Notes: a model not told the origin generated them from the letters alone. A stretch of 64,000 nucleotides of DNA from Blastobasis lacticolella (GCA_905147135.1 LR990055.1:4093001-4157000), one strand, 5' to 3'; positions 11,430 to 22,719 are shown, counted from the first letter of the stretch. Program-made: numbers and translations.

Positions 11430-11985
11430 TTTCGCCATCACATAAATATCACATTAGATAAAGATAGATTCTCTTTTGCACACAGAAGAAAATATTTAAT
11501 AAGCCCTGGGATTGCATGTTGCTGTCATGTCATAAAAAGTTTTACGCAACTGGATTATGCAAATAAATAAAAGATATTACTTTGCGTAAAGTAATCGTAT
11601 TTACCTAGGTAGGTATATTATTATGTTGGCACATGCAGCTCATTCCAAAGTATGCCCATGATCAAAACGCCTATCTTTCTTCATACTCGTATAATGTGAA
11701 TGTTTATTACACAGGCCTACGAATAATAATATATGGAGAATAGCACGCTTAACCACGTTCGCCCAAATAAATCGTGAGAGCATGCCGTCATAAAGGCCGG
11801 TGACGCAATAACGAAAAGAATAACGCTCAAAAACGCTCCATTACTTAGAATAATAACTCAATAAATTCCGGTTGACACTTTATTACACGGATTTTACCGC
11901 ACGATGGCAATGAAAATGTAAAAACGTATCTGAAATTATGCGCCTCGCGATATCTGAACCTATTTTTGGAGAGGTGAAAGTTTAC
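11430..11985. other. unassigned DNA
   Basis: No gene. 11800-11960 lacks recognisable repeats and might be conserved non-coding DNA, which needs another genome to judge. Confidence 0.35.
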
Positions 11986-11987
11986 AC

Positions 11988-12072
11988 TGTCTGCCAATTT
12001 CTGCATCGCGATTAAGGCGGACCTCGGGCCCTCGCGCGCTCGAGCATAATCGGGATATTCACGCCAATATGA
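11988..12072 (+). repeat. SINE family A, 3' tail fragment
   Basis: It follows the tail of SINE A: TCTGCCAA, then AAGGCGGACC-CGGGCCCTCG, and ends in a form of GGGACATTAACGCCAA. The tRNA head is missing. Confidence 0.75.
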
Positions 12073-12235
12073 TAATTTATTTTACTTATTATAGTATAGA
12101 TTTTATTACATTGACTTAGGGGTTCGTATCTACAAGGTTAAAGTTTGCAAGAAGTTGTGGTGATGGCATGTAGGTTGTTGTTGGCCTAGTTAGACATTTC
12201 CTTTAATATAACTTTTTATATATTACACTAGACAG

Positions 12236-12530
12236 GCATGGCCGCCATCTCACCTGTTGGTAAGTGACGATGCGGCCGAATGCCCGTGAATGGAGCATGC
12301 CCGTCTTGAAATATTCTATACACTCTAGTTTTGAGCAAAAGGCTGTCCACATCTTTTATGGTAACACACTTCTTCACATCACCGGCTCGACTCCGCGATT
12401 TCACCAGATTGTATATGCCCGTCAACGGCATCTATGGCATCATAGCCAGCTGAACCGACCCCGCTCTTCTCGCCACCATTTTAGCTCGGCACTTTGCTCC
12501 CAAATACTCCTTATCCGAAGAGGAGTTACT
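12236..12530 (-). repeat. possible LINE 3' end fragment
   Basis: The start (CTCACCTGTTGGTAAGTGACGATGCGGCC) resembles, in reverse, the CATCGTCGCTTTCCATCAGGTGAG end seen at 26815, 34915 and 46055. The rest is GC-richer than its surroundings, as expected for decayed coding sequence, but I could not align it to a domain. Confidence 0.35.
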
Positions 12531-12539
12531 TGACGGCTA

Positions 12540-13900
12540 TATTTGAAATACACCGTTTTGTCCCTGGCTGTTTCCAGCACCTCACTAGTCTTTGTTAGTT
12601 CCTTGGCCGAGTTTTGGCGTGCCGAGTTCTGTTTATTAGCAATAAAATAGTTCTATTAATGTCATCCCCACGCCTATAAAACAGTCCAAAGCGGTTCCCG
12701 TGAAATTGACCATAATATCGACCGGTAAAAAAGAAGTAGGTAGTAAGTGTTGTTGTTTTTTTCCCATCCACAATTCAGTCCCAAAGGTTTTCCTTTCAAT
12801 CGGTGGACCCACGACACAGTTTTGCCATATCCCCGAACTTTTGAGGGCGCGTCAAACTTTGCTACCTACAACTTGAAACTGTTTCAGAAGCATTTTCGGC
12901 CGGGGGCTGGGTCTAAGGGCCTTATTGGGAAAATTTTGTGATGCTTTCGTGCGCACTATTGGCAATCAGACCGGATGGAAACAATGGCTGTGGATTTCAG
13001 CGTCAAATACATGAAATGAGCACAATTTCTAAAATATTACATACTAAAAAAAGTTACATAGCTAAGTTCTTAATTTTATATAGAATAGATACGATTCGAA
13101 CTTGAACTCACAAAGACGACAACAACCAGTAGTTTTATGTAAAACCATTTCAAATTTAAAGTAAGTTTTAAACAAATAATTTGGACTGCATAGACTAAAC
13201 ATAGAATTTCTAGATACGTAGCGCTGTTGTCCGACCGCATACTAGAATTAACAATCGCTATAGAATCTCACCTTCACATCTGTACATATTCCTTACGATG
13301 ACGTCAAACATTTAGAAACAATTTAAATAATTCACAACCTATTACGTTATTTCGATACAAACTCAATAGAAATCCAATCTCAGTAATGAAAACTTCGATC
13401 AAACAAAACGCAATACAAACAACCAATAAACAAACTCGGCTAAGTATTTCCATAAATTATATGTCGACAAGGTATTGACGATTGACGAAAACACACGAAC
13501 GTAACAGGAAAAACTGGGTTGCGTTCCGCGATATTGCTTTTTATTTTTATGGTTTCATTCCCCTACTAACGACAAGTGGAGAACTCTGTATAAACGCGGT
13601 CTCGAATGCCTTCGCCTGTTTGATATTGCCAGTCCATATTGACATGCAGATTTTCACCCCTCGCTCAACTTGCCCGCGCTATTATTTGGTTTTAGCCTCA
13701 GATTTCCTTCATTTGCATAGGGAAGGATTGCGCTGTTGACTGAAGATTTGTGATGTTTAATCTGTAATTATTTGCGGTCCTAATATTGTAATATCCTCTT
13801 GTTGTGAACTGAAACAGTTACTGAGCTTTTATTTTTTTAAAACTTCACAAGTAATCAGTAAGAATATATTAATTTTCAAAATAATCTTTGAGGCTGATAC
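12540..13900. other. unassigned DNA
   Basis: No gene or clear repeat. Open frames at 12747-12941 and 13482-13739 have no recognisable motif. Confidence 0.35.
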
Positions 13901-13904
13901 TGAA

Positions 13905-14016
13905 ATCATCATCATTATCATCACAGCCCATAGTCCCAGCCCAGTAGTCGCCTTGTACGACACCTACAAATGTAAGAGGTTGGTGTCATTCTACTCTGCC
14001 GGACACCACACGGCCA
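13905..14016 (-). repeat. LINE-tail repeat C, internally deleted copy
   Basis: In reverse it has the start of repeat C (GGCCGTGTGGTGTCCGGCAG, then the CACC-ACCTCTTAC block) and its end (GGGCTGTGATGATAATGATG). The middle of about 170 bases found in other copies (25211-25476) is absent. Confidence 0.7.
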
Positions 14017-14019
14017 AAT

Positions 14020-14575
14020 AATAAGTTGCAAAGCTTATTACTACAAGTGATTACTGTTGACTACAAACTGGGGGAGGGAGGGATTCTTCATACCTTGTTA
14101 CAAGTAAGTAGATACCTAAATCTGCTTTAATTTGGGGAATACAATTTATTCGCTATTTTTAGATGGAATAAAGTAATCGAAGTCTCCACTACTGATTCAA
14201 GTGTCGTCAATCAGTGCGAATAGCCAAATATAGAGTAATATCGGTTTGGAATTACAGTAGCCCAGTTTCTTCACAATAGTTTTTGATTGCCAATATAAAT
14301 ACGATTACCTACCCCAGTTTGGATTTCCTTTGTGGTTTGAAATGTATGAAATTACATCGTATCGATTTCCAGTTACCTTCTAACCCACGCGTTTTATTTT
14401 TATCTATGAAAGTATTCCTTTTATATGTGTGTGTCCTTGACATTAAATATACTTATGTAGGAGTTTGATGTTGGCTCTGAACTAGTATTGGCGTACGCAA
14501 TTCTAATAATAGATTATCAGTTGCAGGTATTGCAACAGTTTGTGTAATGCGCTTATTGCACATGCCTAAATTCAG
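14020..14575. other. unassigned DNA
   Basis: Nothing supported. Confidence 0.4.
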
Positions 14576-14582
14576 AAACAAG

Positions 14583-14668
14583 AAGCGTGAGAGCAAATCA
14601 ACGTGGAATGTATTGCTCATAGGATAAGGTCCATTTTTGTATCTCGGATTTTTGAAAAGCGGAGCGTG
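14583..14668 (+). repeat. dispersed repeat G
   Basis: Contains TGGAATGTATTGCTCATA, ATAAGGTCCATTTTTGTAT and GAAAAGCGGAGCG. Inverted copies lie at 17968-18048 and, in part, 9379-9424. Confidence 0.65.
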
Positions 14669-14822
14669 ACTTAATATATTACACGTTTTTTGCATCTGAA
14701 TTCAGTTACTTTTGTAATAAGCGCATAAGGATGGCTGGATGGATGTTTACTTCTTCACGAAAAAAACTAGTGAACGGAATTTGTGGAAACTTTAGTCCAA
14801 TATAAAACAGGATATCGATTGC

Positions 14823-14890
14823 AATGTTCTGGACGCCAGCCGCCTCTTTCCATCAGGTGTACTGTTCGTCCATGTGCCTCCCTAGGCAAT
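14823..14890 (+). repeat. short dispersed repeat, copy 2
   Basis: Partner of 727-797: TGTTCTGGACG, then TTTCCATCAGGTGTACTGTTC, then GTGCCTCCCTAGG. Confidence 0.5.
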
Positions 14891-14899
14891 AATAACTAA

Positions 14900-15295
14900 C
14901 CAATAAACGGCGAAAGTAGCAATTGTCTGTCTGTTAGTCCTATGTTACGTTTTATTGTATATAATTTGACATAGACAAAGGTAGCAAGTTGGAGAAGGAC
15001 ATTAGTTTACGAAGGACATTAATTTCAGATAAAAACTTCAGAAATAAATCAGCAGGGGGCGAATGAAAGTTTGTATTGGGGATTACAAAACTTTAAGTTG
15101 TTTCATTTTAAAAGTTGAATTTTGCAGTCATAGGTGTTATTTTACTATGTTTTTCATTTTAATTGTTTCAATTATGATTATTGAACGAGGACTTCTCGTT
15201 GGTCAAAACTAATGTAATGATTAGGCGTGTTCGCATACTACAGCTGTGCAGTTATTTTTCATGTCAGTAATAATGAAGTACCTATGTCCTTTAAT
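14900..15295. other. unassigned DNA
   Basis: Nothing supported. Confidence 0.4.
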
Positions 15296-15300
15296 AATTC

Positions 15301-15650
15301 GTGGCGTGAGGGATATCGTAGATAAGATCGTGGAGACTTGCCTGCGCTGGATTGGTCACGTGTTGCATAGCCCCAGGGATACGTGATAAGTAGGTGCTTG
15401 AACCACGAAGCGATGCGATAACCAACGGCTTACGACGCGAGGATGCCGAAGACCGGGAGAAGTGGAGAAGAATGAGTAGGAGAGCGGACCCTGGCAGAGG
15501 CCGGGATAAGCACTTGATAAGTATTTGGTGGTGGAGGGTTAAGGTAGCCGCCAATGTTGGCAAGCGAAGATGTAGAAGGTGGAAAATGGTAATTACCCAC
15601 CTGGCTTGGTATAGTGACTAAGGGTCCGACGGTTGATCGTCGAAAGTTGT
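15301..15650 (+). pseudogene. RTE-like LINE, ORF2 C-terminal end and 3' tail
   Basis: Plus-strand reading gives ETCLRWIGHVLHSPRDT and, after a stop, DREKWRRMSRRADPGRGRD. A basic C-terminus with an RW-GHV box followed by W-R-A-DP is characteristic of RTE/BovB-type LINE proteins. The tail (CCGCCAATGTTGGCAAGCG, AATTACCCACCTGG) recurs in reverse at 32838-32972, and part of the coding end at 52005-52110. In-frame stops show it is dead. Confidence 0.75.
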
Positions 15651-15659
15651 ATATATGCC

Positions 15660-16545
15660 GCGGAGTTTGCACATTTCCCTAGCGCCATGTAGGACGGGTC
15701 AGCGCCATCTATATGCGGATGCTTACCAACCTTTTGTTCGTGTACTCGTAATGTGAGTATCGTTGAGTCTCTATTAGAGTAACTACTAAGTTTTATGGTC
15801 CTTTTCATTTCATACAAAAATTGCTATTTGAGACCTTAGCACCTTGGTGACATTTTATGACCTTTGTGATTGTAATATGCAATTATAAAATGATGTTTAA
15901 AAAGAAAAGTTATCATAATGTTTATTTTCTCCTTGTTTTCTCTAATTTTGTGTGGAATAGCACATTCATTAAGTCGATAGGCTACGCTCCAAATACCAAA
16001 TTGAAGTACAACTTCCTCTGTGGTATTTCAAGTAATATCCATATTATATCACTCCCCATACCACAGCTACCATGAATTGAAAATGTTAGCTGCATACTAA
16101 TGCGGGCTGTATCAGGCTTTTCAATTCACGACTGCTATCAGTCATCAACTACCGGGAGTTACTGGAGTTTAATAAATAAATATTCGGTGACAGATCCCTC
16201 AGAAGTAGATGGGTGTTTAAATTAAAGTGCCACTAATGATCACCCATCCGAAAACTGATTGCGACAGTCGCTTAACATAATATGTTGTTCAAGTTGACAT
16301 TTTCGGTCAAAACGTCATCCGAAAGATATCAAGTTAACCTACCTTACTTTTATGCAAAGTTTTAAGAATTAATAGCGTTTTTTTCACCCAATCATTGGGA
16401 TCAAATCGCTATGGATTAGATTCTTGTCTAATATATTCAATATCGAGGAAGACCAACACCATTTACACAATGAAATTTAAAATCAGAGGAAAGCATTGTT
16501 TACTATTCTGAAAGATATTTTTTCATGAACTAATAAAAATAAACA
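15660..16545. other. unassigned DNA
   Basis: No gene. The open frame at 15857-16075 has no recognisable motif. Confidence 0.4.
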
Positions 16546-16552
16546 ATAATCA

Positions 16553-16705
16553 TCTTGGCGTTAGTGTCCCGGTTGTGTTCTCGCACCAGCGCTCGGGGTC
16601 CGCCTTGACCGCGATCCAGAATTTGGCAAATCAGGTAATTAACGCTAACCTGACTAGATTGGATTACAGTTACTAGGTATTCAGTGGCCAGTAGTGAATG
16701 TGCTT
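16553..16705 (-). repeat. SINE family A, decayed copy
   Basis: In minus orientation it shows the tail GGCGTTAGTGTCCCGGTTGTG, CGGGGTCCGCCTTGAC and part of the body (CTGACTAGATTGGATTA). The tRNA head is missing. It runs directly into a Helitron-like repeat at 16706. Confidence 0.75.
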
Positions 16706-16905
16706 ATTACTAGTGGGCCCGGCGCTACTTCATTCGCGTACACTTATTTTACCCCTCGCTACTCTTTTTTTCTTGCTTTTAAACCTTTCTTTTGAATCAC
16801 TATCTATTGTAGAGAACCGAATTAAAATCCGTTACGTAGTTTAAAAGATTTAAGCGTAGGAAAAAACTGCGGGAAGTAACTCTGTTTTATACTATGTTAA
16901 GATTA
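16706..16905 (+). repeat. dispersed repeat H (Helitron-like), left part
   Basis: It starts ACTAGTGGGC...GCTACTTC and continues with CTTTTGAATCACTATCTATT, AAAATCCGTTACGTAGTTTA and a segment ending in TGTTTTATACTATGT. The same order is seen at 38387 and 40490. The CTAGT end next to a GC-rich dyad suggests a Helitron-type terminus, but a retroelement origin is not excluded. Confidence 0.6.
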
Positions 16906-16909
16906 GATG

Positions 16910-17355
16910 TTGCTTGGATTACGAAAGGACTTTCATGTGCCTCTACACGTCGTACATATTTCGCCATAGACAACGTCGGATACCAAGATTGAGTGTCTAA
17001 ACGCTCATTAGGTGCAACAAAGTACGATAGATTCACCACCGTGGTATGTAACTCAATTTGGTTATACGACCTAACTTTTTACAGCGGCTTTAAACCGATA
17101 GCCTCAGGTACGTGCCGGTACATAGTTCATTAAACTGCATACAATCACACTACCAAGAACTTGGTGTAAGGGACTTTAGACCTTAGGTCGAAGTAATAAA
17201 ACAACCGTAAATTACTAAGTGTAAGGGGTAAAAGGTAGGTCCTTTAGGTTACCGCATAGGGTAGGTATGTGGCAATCAGTATCCATCGCCATGTATTTAG
17301 ATATAATAAGCTCGTTGAAGTTTACATTCTAATGTATAGTGATATACCTATAATA
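16910..17355. other. unassigned DNA
   Basis: Nothing supported. Confidence 0.4.
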
Positions 17356-17361
17356 CAGGGT

Positions 17362-17675
17362 GCTACATAATATATATATGAAACCGTGAACTGGGTGGAG
17401 TGCTAAACGTATTAAAACGATTGGTACAATTATTTCTGTCGTAAGTGGAATAGTTGAACCTATCGTTTTAATACGTTTAGAAGGTTAGGTCTCAGGGGCC
17501 TTACCATGAACTCTTATAGCAGGACCTAAACAGAACTGCCCTGCTTAGAACGAGACAGCGCTATACGTGTCACATAAGCTTGTCTCGTTCAAACTGAAAG
17601 CAATTCTGTTTAGGTCCTGCTATAAGAGTTCATGGTAAGCCCTCTGTTCACGGCTTCATACATGTATTATGTAAC
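17362..17675. mobile_element. MITE with 30-bp TIRs and three nested hairpins
   Basis: Outer inverted ends 17362-17391 and 17646-17675 match over 30 bp with a few mismatches. Inside are a perfect 19-bp inverted repeat (17403-17421 with 17462-17480) and a perfect 35-bp one (17501-17535 with 17604-17638). Inside that loop is a perfect 10-bp hairpin (17548-17557 with 17581-17590). There is no coding capacity. Such a design could form cruciforms or, if transcribed, long hairpin RNA. Confidence 0.85.
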
Positions 17676-17912
17676 AGTAATATAGTGGATGACTAACTTA
17701 TTCATTTCTCAAACATGCTAGATGCGTGCCGTGAACCCAGGCCATGTTAAACGTAGCTAGTTCGTAAGGGCAGGCAACCAAAGATACGATGATGTGCACT
17801 CGCAAAATCATACAGAGAGGAAAGTAAGAGTCCGTAATCCACTGTAACCGCATCGCAGGCAGAGTCCTTTTCATCATATTTCACTTATGCGGTTATTACA
17901 TTTGACTACAAT

Positions 17913-18048
17913 CAGAAGCAAAAGCGTGAGTAGATTTTTGTATTACTTATATATTATTATGTTAGGAGTCGCTCCGCTTTTGAAAAGCCGTGATACAAAA
18001 ATGTACCTTATTTTATGAGCAATACATTCCACTTTTACGCTTTTTGCT
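17913..18048 (-). repeat. dispersed repeat G with inverted ends
   Basis: 17968-18048 is an inverted copy of 14583-14668. The outer ends AGCAAAAGCGTGAG (17914) and ACGCTTTTTGCT (18035) are inverted relative to each other, so the unit may be a small foldback element. Confidence 0.55.
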
Positions 18049-18054
18049 TGGGCT

Positions 18055-18900
18055 GGCAACCGCAGATGTTGCCAGCTCTATCAGCCGTGCTCAAGCTTTC
18101 TCTGGTCGTTATACAATACAACACTTAAGTCGCTGGCCACGTATGTCTATTTGTTTGTATGTATTTCCGTTAACTCCTATTAAACCGTGCAACATATTTT
18201 GATGCGGTTTTCACCATCGGTCACTCTAAAAGAATCGTAACTATACCAATATCGTCCAAGTATCAAGGTACTAGAGCGAACGAAAGTAAACATTCGTAAA
18301 TAAAGAGTGTCTTTACAAAGGGGCTTAATTCGCGTTTTCAATTTTGTAAACTGGTCATGCTATTTTATTCTCCCCATAACTTGGCATGTTGTCCATCTTC
18401 AAAATCTTTTTCAAATCGTCTTATTCCATCAAAAAAGAGAGTTTAAATATTGAAGTCGGCATCAAAACAGCTCAAATCACGTAATGTGTAACAAAACCAG
18501 TCACCGCAATTTCTGAAAAATACGTCAATGTGTAAATAAACTCTTTTGAAAAGACTTGACTACTGACATTAACGGCCATCTAGAGTAACCCCCTGTTGGT
18601 CAAAGACAATGGTATGTGCTCTAACTACTTTATCCTAAACGGCGATCACAGCCGATCAAGCCCGCCAGATGTGCTATCGTATAAACGCCATTAAACTATT
18701 CCTGAATTTAACGAGATTACAAATCATTGTTATGAGCCTATAGCGATACAGAGGGGCTTTGTGAAAAAATACGTATAAATTGTTTACTCACCTTGTTTAT
18801 TATTGAAACTGCGCGTCTGAAGTGCAGCGACTGTGGCGCGAGATCAAAAAAATGATTGTACAAAAGGTGTTATAATACTTCGCTCCTCTATCATTTAACA
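18055..18900. other. unassigned DNA
   Basis: Nothing supported. Confidence 0.4.
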
Positions 18901-18907
18901 GAAATCT

Positions 18908-19116
18908 GTAGGTTAATTACGTAACTCTGTTGCTAACAATTCTCTGATTTCAATGATTGAAATTGTTACATTTGCGATTTCATGGGTTCAGCTACTAACA
19001 AAGTTTCTCTGCAATAAACTGAAATTATTAAGTCTATCATACGTAATCGCAAAAGTAACAATTTCAATCATTGAAATCAGAGAATTGTTGGCATTAGCGT
19101 TACATAATCAGCCTAC
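18908..19116. mobile_element. long-armed MITE, copy 1
   Basis: Arms 18908-18979 and 19045-19116 are inverted copies over about 72 bp with few mismatches. They contain the inner dyad TTTCAATGATTGAAA. A second copy is at 33619-33841 with the same interior (CATGGGTTCAG, TAACA-AGTT, TACTGAAA-TATT). The ends read GTAGG...CCTAC. It encodes nothing; movement would need a transposase from elsewhere. Confidence 0.85.
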
Positions 19117-19119
19117 TGT

Positions 19120-19885
19120 TATTCCATTGACGTTCTAATTTTATGGCCCGTTCACATAAGTTCACCGAATTCGGCTTGCATTTAGGTCGGTTCATCGAAT
19201 CGAGCGTGGAGTGCCTGTCAACGAATACCCGGCCCGGCCGAATACGGCAATCCGATTAACGGAGCGGACAGCGGTAGCCGTTTGATCATAACCTAAATTC
19301 GGGACTGTACACCTGGATTTCAAACAAAACGTACTGTACATGACTTGTACTAAAATGTGATTAATGTGTATAATACTGTGCACTAATCCTGTGGCATGCC
19401 GGTTTTACAGGTACGAAATGTAAATTAATGTACAGTCTCGAGTTTGGGTTTAATTTTTATTTCTAAATACCAAATAGCTGTTTACACCAAAGATGAAAGA
19501 AATTTTATACTCCGCGAGAAGGATAGGTATATTGTGCATCATTTATGATAAGGAATTCTAGTTCTTATGCTAGTTCTTTTTGGACACATCCGTTGGCCAT
19601 TTTCTGTTGAACTTTTCCCATTAAAGCAGTTTATAATTAATATGTTTGGCCTTTGAAGGATTTGGCCAATAGTGTTAGATAATTTAAACGTTAGAACAAA
19701 CGAAGATTACGTCAAATAAATATTAGGACATACGATTATTATATCAAATAAATTTATGTGTATTGTATCTTTATGCAAAACATTTTATGCTAAATAAATT
19801 TTAGGTCAAATAACTTTATACCAACTGACATTATACAAGTGAGATTTTATCAAACGTTGTTAGTTCAAACAAGGGAGAACCATAA
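19120..19885. other. unassigned DNA
   Basis: No gene. Repeated variants of ATCAAATAAATTT near 19710-19820 give a weak internal periodicity. Confidence 0.35.
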
Positions 19886-19887
19886 AA

Positions 19888-20215
19888 ATCACCTTGGCGG
19901 TAATGTCCCGGTCATGCCCTCGCGCTGGAGAGCCCTGTGTCCGCGTTGACCATGATCCAACATTTAGCAGATCAGGTATTTACAGTTGAGCGACTGCCAT
20001 CTGACCTCCGTGACAGGTACCAGAGAAACCTGACCAGATTGGATCATTATTACACATTTAGTTGCCTGAATGTGCATGTTTCATCACGATGTTTTCGTCA
20101 TTGGCCGAGTGGTGGTATTCGACTCACAAGCAACAAGTACCGGGTTCGAATCGCACTACGGCTGTACCAATGATTCTTTTCTTAGTTATATACATTAGTT
20201 GAATTCTAGATACTT
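19888..20215 (-). repeat. SINE family A with inverted 5' head
   Basis: 19888-20097 is the 3' two-thirds of SINE A on the minus strand, ending at CATCACGATGTTTTC. From about 20098 to 20215 the tRNA-like head lies on the plus strand: TTGGCCGAGTGG (A box), GGTTCGAATC (B box), then TTAGTTATATACATTAGTTG. In the usual copies the head would continue on the minus strand. The 5' part inverted and joined to the 3' part is the signature of twin priming during LINE-type reverse transcription. Confidence 0.8.
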
Positions 20216-20219
20216 ACTC

Positions 20220-20548
20220 CTTATCTTGTACTTGTATAAGTAAGAATTACAATTCAAAGACTAACACTTAACGTGTATATGAAAGGAAAGAGCCTTTTAA
20301 TAACCTCCGCAGTAAAAGTCGAAACCATCGACGTACAGCGTGAATATTAATATCACGGACCTTGTCAGATTCAATTAAGAGCCACACCGAGTGCCAGAAT
20401 CAATCGGCAATTTGCTGCATCGATTTTGGCACCGTACCAAGCATGTGAGATACTATAATTGTCTAATACCTGGCTATTGATGGTTGTGATCGTTAGATTT
20501 TACAGCTCTTGTTACCCAGGCAGCGTGTGGGTGCATATGGTACAATCA
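20220..20548. other. unassigned DNA
   Basis: Nothing supported. Confidence 0.4.
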
Positions 20549-20551
20549 AAA

Positions 20552-20609
20552 ACACAATGAGAGGGCTTTGCTCAGCAGTGGATGTCCTGTGGCTGAGTGA
20601 TGATGATGC
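20552..20609 (+). repeat. LINE 3' end fragment
   Basis: The sequence GGGCTTTGCTCAGCAGTGGA followed by GTGATGATGATG is a typical last-codons-plus-(GAT)n end of RTE-type LINEs. Only about 60 bases are present, immediately before repeat D. Confidence 0.55.
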
Positions 20610-20912
20610 AACCAGGTGGTAGGACTCTGTCAAGCTTGAGGAGTCCATCTGGGTGAGTACCACCGATTTATCTCATCTATTTTTGCTGCCAAGCAACAAT
20701 GCTTGCATTTTTGTATTCCGGTTTTAAGGATAAGGTAGCCAACAGAATTACAGGCATGAGGCATTTCATCTTAATCCTCACAGTGACAACATGATTCTGC
20801 ATTTTTGTTACTTGCAACCTAAATGTATGAATTGTAGATGTTATGAGCGACAGTTATCATTTACCATCAGGTGGGCTGCCTGCTCGTTTGTCACTAAAAA
20901 GCATAAAAAAGC
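20610..20912 (+). repeat. dispersed repeat D, reference copy
   Basis: About 300 bp: it begins CAGGTGGTAGGACTCTGTCAAGC, passes TGCTGCCAAGCAACAATGC and ATCAGGTGGGCTGCC, and ends GTTTGTCACTAAAAAGCATAAAAAA. Other copies lie at 63801-64000, 39928-40345 (minus, split) and 2278-2405 (minus). The A-rich end suggests a retroelement. There is no tRNA-like head. Confidence 0.75.
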
Positions 20913-21295
20913 AATTAAGAAAAAGAATTTCGTAAACTAAAAATTTCATAAACCAAGAGGTAATCATTTCGACCCTGGATAAAAGTACTTATAAAGAAAT
21001 TAAAAATAGATTACAGGAATTTCCAACGGGACACAAAGACTATTAATAAAGAATTTGTGAAGTTGCTCATCTGAAACTTCATTAATAAGTCGAATATGCC
21101 TCGTCGTACGTCGTAAAGTTCCTATCGCTTACCTATATTATACTATTGTAACTCTGCAATAAGTATCTTGATTCGAATTGGCTTTGTTTTACGTACATTT
21201 AATTCAATTTATTTAAGGTACAGGCGGCCTAAAATATGGTGTGTTTTAGGTACGTCTTAAAACAGAAAGGTTCAATTTCCCTTGCAATAATATTC
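20913..21295. other. unassigned DNA
   Basis: Nothing supported. Confidence 0.4.
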
Positions 21296-21299
21296 TAGG

Positions 21300-21515
21300 C
21301 TACGGTCGCTATACGTGAGACAGTTTGGTGGCACGGGATCTTTAGTCAAAACAAAGTCCCAAGTCTGTATGTCTGTCTGTTCGCGATAAACTCAAAAACT
21401 ACTGAACGGATTTTCGTGCGGTTTCCACCAATAGACAAAGTGATTCATGAGGAAGATTTAAGTGAATAATTTGTTAAGCTTACTACCCTTGCGAAACCGG
21501 GGCGGGTCGCTTGTA
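21300..21515 (+). repeat. dispersed repeat H (Helitron-like), right part
   Basis: Contains CTCAAAAACTACTGAACGGA and ends GAAACCGGGGCGGGTCGCTTGT. The same order occurs in the split copy ending at 39645. The left part, seen at 16706 and 40490, is missing here. Confidence 0.65.
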
Positions 21516-21812
21516 ATTCATATTTAGCTTTGTCCCACATGCAAACATGCATATGGCTTACCATACTACACTTTGCTCGACTTGACTCGTGTTTCGCCCT
21601 TGCACGGAGCATCCTCAGGCAACCGTTGACCGTTAGTCAACTGGTAAAACTGATAGACTAAATTTTTTGGCAAGCTGCAAAGCTGTACATACAAGTGTGG
21701 CACTATAAGGTACTCGAATGCAAGAGCTTACAATCAATACTAAAGATCGATCGATACGAGCGAATTCGATAGTAATTTAGAGTTTATAACTTTATTGTAT
21801 TCATTAGGAATA

Positions 21813-22095
21813 GTAAGTAAGTAAGTAAGTAAGTAAAAACTCTTTATTGCACACATATTATAAGACAATTTACAAAAAACAGCATAATATACATGCGCGC
21901 AAAGGCGGCAAATAGTGTCATCGAGATGAACAATTATAATTGTATTATGTATGTATGAAACGAGGTTGACCATGGTCTTCCTCTGGGGACCCTGAAACTG
22001 GTTGAACAGTTTTTTAAGCCGATTGGCTCCCCGTGCAGTGGTAAGCCATAAGTAGGACCTCATTATACCATAAATGGGTAGCGGTGGGAGGGTCC
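21813..22095 (-). repeat. LINE 3' UTR with (TTAC)n tail
   Basis: Minus-strand reading ends AATATGTGTGCAATAAAGAG, TTTTTAC, then (TTAC)n at 21813-21836. It contains a polyadenylation-like AATAAA and matches the plus-strand tail at 50520-50645. The upstream part has CAGTTTCAGGGTCCCCAGAG. No RT motif is left. Confidence 0.65.
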
Positions 22096-22099
22096 ACTT

Positions 22100-22620
22100 A
22101 AACTGAATATCCACGAACAATGCCACTGGGAATATTGTTTAAGGGCCAATTAAACGACGCAATATTCAGTCTGTCTTAGTAAGTCTACGAGTAATGTAAT
22201 AAGAATAAATGCCGCCGGCGAAACAACTAAAAGATCAAAAACTAATAAATAATTACCGTTAAAATTTAATCTCAATCGCAAGTTGATCATTAACTTTTTC
22301 TGGATATAATGGAAACAGGACTTGTTGTTGTATTTGAAACCAAAAGATTATTTTTTCAAAAAACCTATAAGGGTTAGTAAATCTTTGGCTACGCAGGTAA
22401 CGATATCACTATTATCGTTACTCGTATAATATTTAAATAAAGAATGAAATACCCACTCAGAAGCTGGATTACCCGAAATCGGGTAAAAATACCTGTAACG
22501 GCAACACTGCATGAGTAAGCTTGTGATATTCAGCGCGGTGTAATAGCGAGCTTGTCTAATTAGACAGTATAATCCGCGTCATGAAAGAGGAGACTTGTCA
22601 AATGGCAGTAGAGCGAAGAA
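22100..22620. other. unassigned DNA
   Basis: No gene. A small imperfect dyad around GTAACGATA...TATCGTTAC lies near 22398-22422. Confidence 0.4.
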
Positions 22621-22624
22621 AGGT

Positions 22625-22662
22625 GCGAAATCCCCTCTACATAACAGTAGAGGGGATTTCGC
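22625..22662. repeat. perfect 16-bp hairpin
   Basis: Arms 22625-22640 and 22647-22662 (GCGAAATCCCCTCTAC and its complement) enclose a 6-base loop. Outside it, AGGAGACTTG (near 22590) and CCAAGTCTCTTC (near 22703) are also inverted. The hairpin may be the middle of a larger foldback element of about 130 bp. Confidence 0.8.
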
Positions 22663-22719
22663 GCAGGTAATCGCCTACTAAGCAAGTGAACCACGTGACC
22701 CGCCAAGTCTCTTCTTATT

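Noticed and set aside
21740..22126. 128-codon minus-strand frame as a gene
   Set aside because: It covers a LINE 3' UTR with a (TTAC)n tail; the translated LLTYLLT is the tail.
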